Below are positions 17,608-27,544 of a stretch of DNA of 64,000 nt, in pieces. This stretch comes from Curtobacterium sp. PhB115 (GTDB lineage Bacteria; Actinomycetota; Actinomycetes; Actinomycetales; Microbacteriaceae). The notes under the pieces were generated by a model. It searched no databases. It was not told the origin of the DNA and worked only from the letters and a program-made list of their open reading frames with translations. The position numbers and the translations under genes were made by a program. Within the stretch, counting starts at the first letter, position 1; each line of letters starts with the position of its first letter. Where the stretch lies: assembly GCF_003752025.1 (NCBI RefSeq), contig NZ_RJKR01000006.1, positions 754,019-818,018 on the forward strand. The letters run 5' to 3'.

Positions 17608-18491
17608 CCGGGATCAGCCACGACCTCGTCGCCACCTGCTGGACGACGTCGGGGACCGCGGTGCCGGACGGCCCGTCGGAGCGCAGCTCGTTCTCGGCAC
17701 GGGACCGGGTCAGCGCCGCGGCGGACGCCGGGTTCACCGGGCTCGGGTTCGTCGTCGACGACCTCGAGGTCGTCCGGGACACGATCGGGTTCGACGCGCT
17801 CCGGGCCCACGCCGACCGCCTCGGCATCGGTCACCTCGAGGTCGAACTCGTCAAGGACTGGTGGCGCGACCCGTCGGACGCGCCGTGGCGTGCCCGATGG
17901 GACCTGCTCCGCGACGCCGCGCAGGCCTTCGACAGCCCGATGGTGAAGATCGCGCCGCCACCGGCGCCGACGGTCGCCTCGGTCGAGCCCTACGTCGGAC
18001 CGTTCCGCCGGCTGGCCGACGAGGCCGCGGCGATCGGCACGCGACTCGCGCTCGAGCCACTGCCCTTCGCCGGGATCTCCTCGCTGCCGCAGGGGTCCGA
18101 ACTGGTCAGGGCGGTGGACCATCCGCACGCCGGCCTGGTCGTCGACTCCTGGCACGTCTTCCGCGCCGGGACCTCGCTCGACGAGCTCCGCCGCACGCTG
18201 GACCCCGCGACGGTCGTCGGGGTCGAGGTGAACGACGCGGACGCCCTGCCCGAGGCCGGCCGCACCCTGTTCGAGGACACCCGGGACAACCGGCGCTACC
18301 CGGGCGAGGGTGCGCAGGACGTCGTCGGCTTCTTCCGCACGATGGCCGAGGTCGGCTGGTCCGGCCCGTGGGGCGTCGAGATGCTCTCGATCGAGCACCG
18401 CGCGAAGTCGCTGGCCGACGCCCTGGACGCCGCACGCGACACCACCCTGCGGTGCATCCGGCTCGCTGAAGCCGGTCTCCGATTCGCCTGA
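17604..18491 (+). CDS. TIM-barrel sugar phosphate isomerase/epimerase (IolE/IolI-like)
   Basis: A 295-residue AP-endonuclease-2-type barrel coupled by ATGA to iolG. Features include the opening HDLVATCWTTSGTAVP, the strand ends LEVELVKDWW and RLALEPLPFAGI, HAGLVVDSWHVFRAG, VVGVEVNDAD and GPWGVEMLS. The metal-binding histidine and acidic positions of the fold are kept. It is more divergent than the gene at 14.6 kb. Its role could be inosose isomerase (IolI-type) or a second dehydratase for another stereoisomer; sequence alone does not decide. Last gene before a hairpin-containing promoter region upstream of iolB. Confidence 0.8.
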   Translation: MTGISHDLVATCWTTSGTAVPDGPSERSSFSARDRVSAAADAGFTGLGFVVDDLEVVRDTIGFDALRAHADRLGIGHLEVELVKDWWRDPSDAPWRARWDLLRDAAQAFDSPMVKIAPPPAPTVASVEPYVGPFRRLADEAAAIGTRLALEPLPFAGISSLPQGSELVRAVDHPHAGLVVDSWHVFRAGTSLDELRRTLDPATVVGVEVNDADALPEAGRTLFEDTRDNRRYPGEGAQDVVGFFRTMAEVGWSGPWGVEMLSIEHRAKSLADALDAARDTTLRCIRLAEAGLRFA

Positions 18492-18494
18492 GCA

Positions 18495-18535
18495 CTTTTC
18501 TCACAGCGGACGATTCGTCCGGCCAGCGAGAAAAG
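18495..18535. promoter_or_regulatory. Nested palindrome and promoter upstream of iolB
   Basis: Outer arms CTTTTCTC (18495-18502) and GAGAAAAG (18528-18535) enclose a second inverted repeat CGGACGA-T-TCGTCCG (18507-18521), nearly concentric. A -10-like TATGCT follows at 18539-18544. The structure could end the upstream operon, act as an operator, or both. The symmetrical TTTTCTC/GAGAAAA arms favour a protein-binding site. Confidence 0.5.
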
Positions 18536-18583
18536 CGGTATGCTCTTCCCATCCGAACGCAACGACGCAGAGAGGATCACAAC

Positions 18584-19423
18584 ATGGTCGACCCGCAGGT
18601 GCTCAAGCACGGCGCATGGGACGTCATCACCCCGGAGATCGCCGGTTGGGAGTTCATCACCTTCCAGGTGAAGACCTTCGGCGACGGCGAGACGGTCGAG
18701 CTGCCCGCCGACGGCAACGAGCGGGCGTTCGTGAACCTGCACGGCGACCTCGTCCTCACGGTCGCCGGCGAGGAGTACCGCCTCGGTGGCCGGGACACGG
18801 TCTTCGACGGACTCGGGCACACGCTCTCCGTCCCGCGCGACACCGCGGTGACGATCACCGCCACCCCCGGAGCCGAACTGGCCATCGCGACCGCGCCGGC
18901 CACCGAGCAGCACGAGGTCGTCCTGGTCACGCCGGACGACGTCGGATCCGCCACCCGTGGTGCCGGCAACGCGACGCGGCAGGTCTCCACGCCGATGTCA
19001 CCCGACTTCCCGGCCGACCGCTTGCACATCGTCGAGGTGTGGACCCCGGGCGGCAACTGGTCGAGCTTCCCGCCGCACAAGCACGAGCACGACATCGACG
19101 GCGAAGCGCAGCTGGAGGAGGTCTACTACTACCGTCTCCGCGACCCGGAGAACGGGTGGGCGCTGCAGCGGGTCTACAGCCCGGAGCGCGACTTCGACCT
19201 CGACGTCCCCGTCCGCGACGGTGACATCTGCCTCATCCCCTGGGGGTACCACACCACCGTGGCCGCCCACGACCAGGACCTCTACTACCTCAACGTCCTC
19301 GCCGGCCCGGCGCCGAAGCGCACCCTGCAGGCCGCAGAGGACCCCGCGCTCGCCCCGGCCCGCGCCAAGTGGGAAGCCCTCGGCACCGATCCGCGTGTGC
19401 CGTTCGTCCCCGTCCGCCCCTGA
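18584..19423 (+). CDS. iolB: 5-deoxy-glucuronate isomerase
   Basis: A 279-residue bicupin that isomerises 5-deoxy-glucuronate to 5-dehydro-2-deoxy-gluconate, the step after IolD. Diagnostic segments are GWEFITFQVKTF, NWSSFPPHKHEHD with metal-binding histidines and a nearby glutamate in LEEVYYYR, IPWGYHTTVAAH with a further histidine, and LYYLNVLAGP. Length matches the family. ATG 18584 is preceded by GAGAGGA. It has its own upstream promoter-like region and a 24-base gap to iolD, unlike the overlapping genes before it. Cytoplasmic. Confidence 0.93.
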   Translation: MVDPQVLKHGAWDVITPEIAGWEFITFQVKTFGDGETVELPADGNERAFVNLHGDLVLTVAGEEYRLGGRDTVFDGLGHTLSVPRDTAVTITATPGAELAIATAPATEQHEVVLVTPDDVGSATRGAGNATRQVSTPMSPDFPADRLHIVEVWTPGGNWSSFPPHKHEHDIDGEAQLEEVYYYRLRDPENGWALQRVYSPERDFDLDVPVRDGDICLIPWGYHTTVAAHDQDLYYLNVLAGPAPKRTLQAAEDPALAPARAKWEALGTDPRVPFVPVRP

Positions 19424-19447
19424 CCCACCACGAAAAGGAAGTTCGCA

Positions 19448-21360
<1,913 letters not shown>

Positions 21361-21364
<4 letters not shown>

Positions 21365-22866
21365 CCGACGTGACCGACGTCCGCGACGCCACCGACGCCG
21401 TGGACACGACGATCGACCGGGCGAGCATCACCGCCGGGGTCCCCACGGGCCTCCTGATCGGCGGGGTGGAACGCGCAGCGTCCGACGGTGCGACGTTCGA
21501 CGTCCACGACCCCGTGGACGGCAGCGTCATCGCCACCGTCTCGAGCGGGACCCGGAACGACGCCCAGGCGGCCGTCGACGCCGCGGCGGACGCTGCCGCC
21601 GGCTGGGCCGCGACCCCGCCCCGGAAGCGATCCGAGGTGCTGTCGCGGGCCTACGACCTGATGGTCGAGCGCGCCGACTGGTTCGCGCGGCTCATCACGG
21701 CGGAGAACGGCAAGGTCTTCGCCGACGCCCGCGGCGAGGTCCTGTACGCCGCCGAGTTCCTGCGCTGGTACGCGGAAGAGGCGGTCCGGATCCCGGGTGC
21801 GCTGCAGACCGCACCGGGTGGCACGAACAAGATCCTCGTCGAGCACCGTCCGATCGGCATCGCGATCCTCGTCACCCCGTGGAACTTCCCCGCGGCGATG
21901 GCGACCCGGAAGATCGGACCGGCGCTCGCCGCCGGGTGCACGACGGTCCTGAAGCCGGCGAGCGACACCCCGCTGACCGCCCTGGCGATCGGAGCGCTCT
22001 TCGCCGAGGCGGGCCTGCCGGCCGGTGTCCTCAACGTGCTGCCGAGCCGGTCCTCCGGCACCGTGGTCGAGCAGATGGTGCGCGACCCTCGTGCCCGGAA
22101 GCTCTCGTTCACCGGGTCCACCGAGGTGGGCGTGAAGCTCATGAAGCTCGCCGCGGAGTCCGTCGTGAACACGTCGATGGAGCTCGGTGGCAACGCGCCG
22201 TTCGTGGTGTTCGACGACGCCGACCTCGACGAGGCGGTCGCCGGCGCCATGATCGCCAAGATGCGGAACGGCGGCGAGGCCTGCACCGCGGCGAACCGCT
22301 TCTACGTGCAGGAGGGCATCGCCGAGGCGTTCTCCACACGACTAGCCCAGGCGATGGGCGCGCTCCGGACCGGCGACGGGCTCGACCCGGAGGTCCAGCT
22401 CGGCCCGATGGTGAACGAGACCGCCCGCGACGACATCGCCCGGCTGGTCGACGGCGCGAAGGAGGACGGCGCCACGGTGCTGACCGGCGGAGCGTCCCCC
22501 GACGGCCCCGGCTGGTTCTACCCGGCGACCGTCCTGACCGGGGTGCCGGAGCACGCGCGCATCCTCAAGGAGGAGATCTTCGGGCCGGTCGCGCCCGTGG
22601 TCACCTTCCGCACCGAGGACGACGCCGTCCGACTGGCGAACGGCACCCCGTTCGGCCTGGTGTCGTACGTCTACACACAGGACCTCGCGCGGGGCCTGCG
22701 GGTCAGCGGACGGATCGAGTCCGGCATGGTCGGGCTGAACCGTGGTCTGGTGTCCGACCCGGCGGCGCCGTTCGGCGGGATGAAGGAATCAGGCATCGGC
22801 CGCGAGGGCGGTGCCGAGGGGCTCCTGGAGTACATGGAGTCGCAGTACATCGCCGTGAGCTGGTAG
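21361..22866 (+). CDS. NAD(P)-dependent aldehyde dehydrogenase (semialdehyde dehydrogenase group)
   Basis: A 501-residue aldehyde dehydrogenase. The general base is Glu274 in MELGGNAP and the nucleophile Cys308 in GGEACTAANR. LVTPWNFPAAMATRKIGPALAAG and LSFTGSTEVGVKL form the cofactor site, and PFGGMKESGIGREGG closes the fold. The pattern is that of succinate-semialdehyde dehydrogenase (GabD-like) rather than the CoA-dependent IolA/MmsA class. Coupled to iolD by ATGA, it probably oxidises an aldehyde from inositol breakdown such as malonate semialdehyde (inference). A GC-rich palindrome follows as terminator. Confidence 0.88.
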
Positions 22867-22879
22867 CGCTCGCGCCACC

Positions 22880-22900
22880 GCGGGCCCGGCCCGGGCCCGC
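22880..22900. terminator. Convergent terminator palindrome
   Basis: GCGGGCCCGG-C-CCGGGCCCGC is a perfect palindrome with ten-base arms, 13 bases after the aldehyde dehydrogenase stop and 19 before the end of the convergent IclR gene. Confidence 0.65.
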
Positions 22901-22919
22901 CGACCGCACGGCGTGCGCG

Positions 22920-23690
22920 TCAGGACAGCGGGGTCGCCAGTTCGCTGGTGGCCCCGCTCGTCAGCTCCGCGACGGCCGCACGCGCGGCGTCGGTGAACTC
23001 CTGCTGCCGCTCGCGGACGTCGACGGACCGGCCGGCGACCGACAGGCACCCGAGCAGCGCCCCGTCGGCCCCGAGCACGGGGAACGCGAGCGCGCCGATC
23101 CCGATCGTGGCGTCGTCGAGCGACAGCGTGTACCCCTGGGACCGCGTGCGCTCGACGTCCTCGCGCAGCGCGTCGGCGTCCACGATCGTCGCGCTCGTCA
23201 GCGGTCGACGCTCGGGCCCGTCGGCCAGGTACTCGTCGACGTCGCGGGCGTACGCGAGCACGAGGCGACCGGCGCCCCCGGCGTACAGCGGCAGGGAACG
23301 GCCCGGTGCCAGGGTGAGGACGCCGATGCCTCGACCGGGTGCCCAGTCGACGCACACGGCCTCGTCGCCGCGCGGCACGGTCAGGAACGCGGTCTGCTCG
23401 GTGCGCTCGGCGAGGGCGTCGAGGATCCGTCGGGCGCCGGACCACTCGGTCATGGCGTCCCGTGCGGCGTCGGCCAGGTGCAACCACTTCACGCTGAGGC
23501 GCGCACGGTTCTCGTCCGTGGTGGTCGCCATCCCGACGGCCCGGAGTCCGTCGATGAACCGGTAGACGCTGGGGCGGGGGAGCCCCGTCGCCTCGGCGAG
23601 TTCGGCGGGCGAGAGGTCCCCACGCTCGGCGAGGGCCTCGACCACCGCCATCGAGTTGGCGAGCACGCGCATCGGCTTCCGGTCAGCCAC
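22920..23690 (-). CDS. IclR-family transcriptional regulator (second of a tandem pair)
   Basis: A 256-residue regulator. The winged helix-turn-helix is LSPAELAEATGLPRPSVYRFIDGLRAVGM (about residues 26-54). The effector domain contains ALAERTEQTAFLTVPRGDEAVCVDWAPG, LPLYAGGAGRLVLAY and GIGALAFPVLGADGALLGCLSVAG, typical of IclR GAF-like pockets. GTG 23690 is preferred because the family N-terminus follows and it overlaps the upstream IclR stop by eight bases. Transcribed away from the transketolase operon and convergent with the iol genes, it is a likely controller of one or both (inference). Confidence 0.88.
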   Translation of the reverse strand: MADRKPMRVLANSMAVVEALAERGDLSPAELAEATGLPRPSVYRFIDGLRAVGMATTTDENRARLSVKWLHLADAARDAMTEWSGARRILDALAERTEQTAFLTVPRGDEAVCVDWAPGRGIGVLTLAPGRSLPLYAGGAGRLVLAYARDVDEYLADGPERRPLTSATIVDADALREDVERTRSQGYTLSLDDATIGIGALAFPVLGADGALLGCLSVAGRSVDVRERQQEFTDAARAAVAELTSGATSELATPLS

Positions 23691-24468
23691 GTCGACCTCC
23701 GTCGTACCCCAGGTCCGCACTGATCGCGGCGGCGGTGGACATCACCAGGTCCGCGAGCTCGGGCTCGCGGTCGACGAGCCGTTCTCGCAGCCCGCTGATG
23801 GACACCGCGGCGACGAGTTCGCCGCGGTGGTTGAAGACGGGACTGCCGAAGGCGGCGATGCCGATCGTGACGTCCTGGTCGGACCGGGCGTACCCGCGCG
23901 ATCGGGTCGCCTCGAGCTCCGCCTGCAGCGCGCCCCGCGGCGGGACGGCGTACGGCAGGTCGGGCGTCGCCAGGAGCTCGTCGACCACGGCGTGCTGTTC
24001 GCCGGCGGCCAGGAACGCCAGGAGCGCGCGGGGCGCCCCGCCGACGTGGAGCGGGAGCGAGTCGCCCACCTGCATCGCGACCGAGCGGACGTCGTGGCCC
24101 TCGAGGCGTTCGACGCACACGGCTCGCGTTCCCCGGCGGTAGCAGAGCAGTGCAGCCACGCCGGCACTCGAGCGGAGTTCGCGCATCCGGGGCAGCGCGA
24201 GCCCGCGCACGTCGAGCGAGTCCTCCAGGACACCGCCGATCTGCATGCAGGCGAGCCCGAGCCGGTAGGTGCCGCGGACCGGGGCGGCGTCGACCCATCC
24301 CATCGCGATGAGGCTCTGCAGCAGGCGGTAGGTGGAAGACGTGGGTTCCCCGACCGCGTCCGCCAGCGCGCTCACCGTCAGGGCCTCGGTCTCGGCCAGC
24401 GCGTCGATGATCGCGCCGGCCTTGCTGAGGATCTCGATCCCACCGTCGTCGGAGGCGCCGTCTGCCAT
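23683..24468 (-). CDS. IclR-family transcriptional regulator (first of a tandem pair)
   Basis: A 261-residue regulator. LTVSALADAVGEPTSSTYRLLQSLIAMGWV is the DNA-binding segment. The effector domain includes RGTRAVCVERLEGHDVRSVAMQVG, LPLHVGGAPRALLAFL and IGIAAFGSPVFNHRGELVAAVSISG. It opens with MADGASDDGG and has GGAGGA nine bases upstream. Divergent from the split transketolase operon across a 122-base region, the usual arrangement for a regulator and its target. Two coupled IclR genes of similar size suggest duplication with different effectors, or a heteromer. Confidence 0.88.
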   Translation of the reverse strand: MADGASDDGGIEILSKAGAIIDALAETEALTVSALADAVGEPTSSTYRLLQSLIAMGWVDAAPVRGTYRLGLACMQIGGVLEDSLDVRGLALPRMRELRSSAGVAALLCYRRGTRAVCVERLEGHDVRSVAMQVGDSLPLHVGGAPRALLAFLAAGEQHAVVDELLATPDLPYAVPPRGALQAELEATRSRGYARSDQDVTIGIAAFGSPVFNHRGELVAAVSISGLRERLVDREPELADLVMSTAAAISADLGYDGGRRG

Positions 24469-24481
24469 GTCGTCATCCTCC

Positions 24482-24508
24482 CACGTCGACCTCGTCGACT
24501 TCGTCGAC
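24482..24508. repeat. Three 9-bp tandem repeats upstream of the IclR pair
   Basis: CACGTCGAC, CTCGTCGAC and TTCGTCGAC follow each other, putting GTCGAC on the same face at 9-base steps, 15 to 40 bases before the IclR start. This may be a binding array or chance low complexity. Confidence 0.5.
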
Positions 24509-24522
24509 CTGCCCCGCTAATC

Positions 24523-24553
24523 TCACTCAGTAGACACACCGTTCACAGAGTGA
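24523..24553. promoter_or_regulatory. Divergent promoter/operator of the transketolase operon and IclR pair
   Basis: A locally AT-rich stretch has an inverted pair TCACTC (24523-24528) and GAGTGA (24548-24553). It is the only AT-rich part of the 122-base divergent region and is a plausible IclR site. No clear -35/-10 pair is seen. Confidence 0.35.
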
Positions 24554-24590
24554 TAGTTTGATGGCACCACCGCAGAACGAAGGAGTCGCC

Positions 24591-25481
24591 GTGACACGCA
24601 ACGACGCGAGAGACGTCGAACACCTGGAGACCGTCGCCCGAGAAGGACGCTGGCGTGTCCTCGAGACGGTCGCGACGAGCAAGGCGGGGCACATCGGTGG
24701 CCCGATGTCCGCCATGGACCTGATGGTCGCCCTCTACTTCCACCAGCTCCGGATCGACCCGGAGCAGCCGCAGGACCCCGACCGCGACCGGTTCATCCTG
24801 TCCAAGGGGCACTCGGCGATCGGGCTGTACTCGGTCCTGGCCCTCCGGGGGTACTTCCCCGTCGAGGAACTCGCCACCTTCGACCACGGCGACTCCCGAC
24901 TGCAGGGACACCCCGACATGAAGCTCACGCCGGGGGTGGACTCCTCCACCGGGTCCCTCGGGCAGGGGCTCTCCGCCGGCTCCGGCATGGCGATCGCCGC
25001 GAAGATGCAGGGCAAGGACTTCCACACCTGGGTGGTGCTCGGCGACGGCGAGATCGAGGAGGGCATGGTCTGGGAGACCGTGATCCACGCCCCCCGCTAC
25101 GGCCTCGACAACCTCACCGCGATCGTCGACCTCAACGGCCTGCAGCAGTACGGCTGGCCGGCCGGCGACGACGACCGCTACGACCGCAGCGAACCGATGG
25201 GGCACGTGAACCTCCCCGCCGTGTTCCGCGGGTTCGGCTGGAACGTCATCGAGATCAACGGCCACGACTTCGAGGAGATCCTCGACGCGTACTCCGAGGT
25301 CGACGCCGCTCGCGGCACGACCGGCAAGCCGACGGCGATCATCGCCCACACCGTCAAGGGCAACGGTGTCTCGTTCACCCGCGCCACGTTCAAGTGGCAC
25401 AACGGCGTCCCGACCGCGGAGCAGCTCGACACCGCCCGCACGGAACTGCTCATCGACCAGAAGACGGAGGCCCTGGCATGA
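24591..25481 (+). CDS. Transketolase, N-terminal (cofactor-binding) subunit
   Basis: A 296-residue split transketolase alpha subunit. The start is GTG 24591, with GAAGGAG five bases upstream, rather than ATG 24561. SKAGHIGGPMSAMDLM carries the conserved histidine, RFILSKGHSAIGLYSVL follows, and GDGEIEEGMVWE then NLTAIVDLNG form the thiamine-diphosphate motif. HTVKGNGVSF ends the subunit. It pairs with the coupled next gene to move two-carbon units between sugar phosphates. Split forms often belong to special catabolic pathways rather than the housekeeping pentose pathway; here it lies directly behind inositol genes. Confidence 0.92.
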   Translation: MTRNDARDVEHLETVAREGRWRVLETVATSKAGHIGGPMSAMDLMVALYFHQLRIDPEQPQDPDRDRFILSKGHSAIGLYSVLALRGYFPVEELATFDHGDSRLQGHPDMKLTPGVDSSTGSLGQGLSAGSGMAIAAKMQGKDFHTWVVLGDGEIEEGMVWETVIHAPRYGLDNLTAIVDLNGLQQYGWPAGDDDRYDRSEPMGHVNLPAVFRGFGWNVIEINGHDFEEILDAYSEVDAARGTTGKPTAIIAHTVKGNGVSFTRATFKWHNGVPTAEQLDTARTELLIDQKTEALA

Positions 25482-26458
25482 AGGCGCAGCGCGCAGTGTG
25501 GGGCGACACCCTCACCGAACTCGCACGGACCGACGACCGCATCGTCGTCGTCGACGGCGACCTCGCGACCTCGACCATGGCGGTCACGTTCGCCGAGGCC
25601 CACCCGGACCGGTTCGTCCAGGCCGGCATCGCCGAGCAGAACATGGTCGGGATCGCGTTCGGCATGTCGACGCTCGGCTACCGCCCCTGGCTGTCGTCGT
25701 TCGGCGTCTTCCTGACGAACCGTGCGCTCGACCAGGTGCGCATGCTCGTCTCCCAGACCAAGGCCCCCGTCCGGCTCGCCGCCGCGTACACCGGGCTGCT
25801 CAACGGCGCGAGCGGCAAGACCCACCAGGACATCGAGGACCTGTCGGTGATGCGTGCGCTGCCGAACATGACCGTCCTCGCGCCGGCCGACGAGACCGAG
25901 GCCGCCGCGATGATCCGCTGGGCCGCCGACCACGACGGCCCCGTGTACCTCCGGCTCGCCCGCGACGCGGTCGCCGACGTCTTCGACGGCAGCTACGCGT
26001 TCCGCATCGGCGCGCCCGTGCTGCTGCGAGACAGCAGCGACGGCGAGGGCAACGGACGCGAGGCGGGGACCGGCCCCGACGTCACCGTCGTCTCGACCGG
26101 CGTCCAGACCTCCCGCACCGTCGAGGCCATCACCGCCGTCGAGGCCGACGGACACCGCGTCCGACACGTGCACCTGCCGACGATCAAGCCCCTCGACGAG
26201 GACGCCCTCTGGGTACTGCTCGACGGTGCGGCCCAGGTCGTCACGGTCGAGGAGCACAACGTCGTCGGCGGACTCGGTGACGTCGTCGCGGCGGTCCTCG
26301 CCGGCCACGCCAGCGGAGCCCGACTGCACAAGGTCGGGCTCGCCGACTCCTGGGCCGAGTCGGGCCCCAACGACTTCCTGCTCGACAAGTACGGACTGTC
26401 GGTCGAGCGCGTCGCGGACCGCATCCGTGCCGTCCTCGGGGAGCGAGTCGCCGCATGA
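25478..26458 (+). CDS. Transketolase, C-terminal subunit
   Basis: A 326-residue beta subunit. RIVVVDGDLATSTM begins the pyrimidine domain, and DRFVQAGIAEQNMVGIAFGMS contains the catalytic glutamate that activates thiamine diphosphate. LAAAYTGLLNGASGKTHQDIEDLSVMR, NMTVLAPADETE and the C-terminal transketolase domain (VVTVEEHNVVGGLGD) follow. ATGA overlaps exist on both sides, with the alpha subunit and with the PfkB kinase. The overlap should give equal amounts of both subunits. Confidence 0.92.
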   Translation: MKAQRAVWGDTLTELARTDDRIVVVDGDLATSTMAVTFAEAHPDRFVQAGIAEQNMVGIAFGMSTLGYRPWLSSFGVFLTNRALDQVRMLVSQTKAPVRLAAAYTGLLNGASGKTHQDIEDLSVMRALPNMTVLAPADETEAAAMIRWAADHDGPVYLRLARDAVADVFDGSYAFRIGAPVLLRDSSDGEGNGREAGTGPDVTVVSTGVQTSRTVEAITAVEADGHRVRHVHLPTIKPLDEDALWVLLDGAAQVVTVEEHNVVGGLGDVVAAVLAGHASGARLHKVGLADSWAESGPNDFLLDKYGLSVERVADRIRAVLGERVAA

Positions 26459-27498
26459 GCACGCTGCGTCCGGACGCCGCGGCGCGGACGGGGACCCGGA
26501 CGGGACGCACGATCGTCACGCTCACCCCGGCGCCCGCGATCGACCGGACGTACTCCGTCGACACCCTGCGGGGTGGGGCCGTGCACCGCGCCCACACCGT
26601 CACCGAGACGCTCGGGGGCAACGGCGTGAACGTCACCCGTGCGCTCCTCGCGCACGGCGCGGCGTCGCAGGCGGTCGCCCCGTTGTCGCCGGAGGCGCTC
26701 GCGCCGCTCGACGACGACGCACGCTCCGGCCTGACGCCGGTGGACCTCGGCGTGCGCACCCGGGTCAACACCGTCGTGACCGCGGCGGACGGCGTCACCA
26801 CGAACGTCAACGAGGCCCCGGCCCCGCTGACACGTGCGCAGTGGACGACGCTGACCGTGGCGGTGCTCCGCACCACGCTGGAGACCGACGCCCGATGGCT
26901 CGTGGTGACCGGGTGCCTCCCGGCCGTCGCCGGTGGCGACCACCTCGTCGACGTGCTCCCGCTCGTCGTCGCGGCCCGCACCATCGGACTGTCCGTCGCG
27001 TTCGACGTCCCCGGGCACCAGCTGACGGCGGTCCTCGACCCGCTCGCGCCGGTGGACCTCGTGAAGCCGAACGTCGACGAACTCGCGCAGGCCGTCGGAC
27101 ACCCTGTCACGACCGTGGACGAGACGGTGCGTGCAGCGCGCGCCCTCCTCTCGCGGGGCGCACGACGCGCGCTCGTCACGATGGGCGCCGCCGGGGCGCT
27201 CCTCGTCGATGCCCACCGACACGAACTCGTCCCCGGGGTCGCGACCGACTGCGTCGACACGACCGGGGCCGGTGACGCGGCACTCGCCGGGTACCTCGCC
27301 GCCGAGTCGGACGGTGCGACGCCGTCGGCCGCTGCACGACTCGCAGTCCGTTGGGGCGCGGCAGCGGTTGCCCAGCGGGGCGCTGCACTCCGCGCCACCC
27401 CGGCCAGCCGCGGCGACGGCGTTCCGCCGTCCCGCGCACCCCACCACACCGACCACTCCACCTGGCTGCGCGTCGACTCGCTCGCCGCGACCGGCTGA
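26455..27498 (+). CDS. PfkB-family carbohydrate kinase (1-phosphofructokinase/tagatose-6-phosphate kinase group)
   Basis: A 347-residue kinase. [29 protein letters not shown] and [16 protein letters not shown] are FruK/LacC-like, and [15 protein letters not shown] holds the catalytic aspartate. Such enzymes phosphorylate fructose-1-phosphate or tagatose-6-phosphate. It lacks the usual opening of IolC (5-dehydro-2-deoxygluconokinase), another PfkB member, yet it is the only sugar kinase in the inositol locus, so it could fill that step (inference). About 30 extra C-terminal residues are low in structure. Coupled upstream by ATGA; 46 bases separate it from the PEPCK gene. Confidence 0.85.
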   Translation: MSTLRPDAAARTGTRTGRTIVTLTPAPAIDRTYSVDTLRGGAVHRAHTVTETLGGNGVNVTRALLAHGAASQAVAPLSPEALAPLDDDARSGLTPVDLGVRTRVNTVVTAADGVTTNVNEAPAPLTRAQWTTLTVAVLRTTLETDARWLVVTGCLPAVAGGDHLVDVLPLVVAARTIGLSVAFDVPGHQLTAVLDPLAPVDLVKPNVDELAQAVGHPVTTVDETVRAARALLSRGARRALVTMGAAGALLVDAHRHELVPGVATDCVDTTGAGDAALAGYLAAESDGATPSAAARLAVRWGAAAVAQRGAALRATPASRGDGVPPSRAPHHTDHSTWLRVDSLAATG

Positions 27499-27544
27499 CG
27501 CCGTCCGCAGGACCCCGCGGGCCGCCCGACCTCGAAGGATCAGC

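Noticed and set aside
24591..26458. Sulfoquinovose transketolase pathway
   Set aside because: Split transketolase occurs there, but no sulfosugar isomerase, sulfo-sugar exporter or other marker gene is present.
26455..27498. Naming the PfkB kinase iolC
   Set aside because: Its [11 protein letters not shown] and [10 protein letters not shown] motifs fit the FruK/LacC group. Location alone is not enough to name it.
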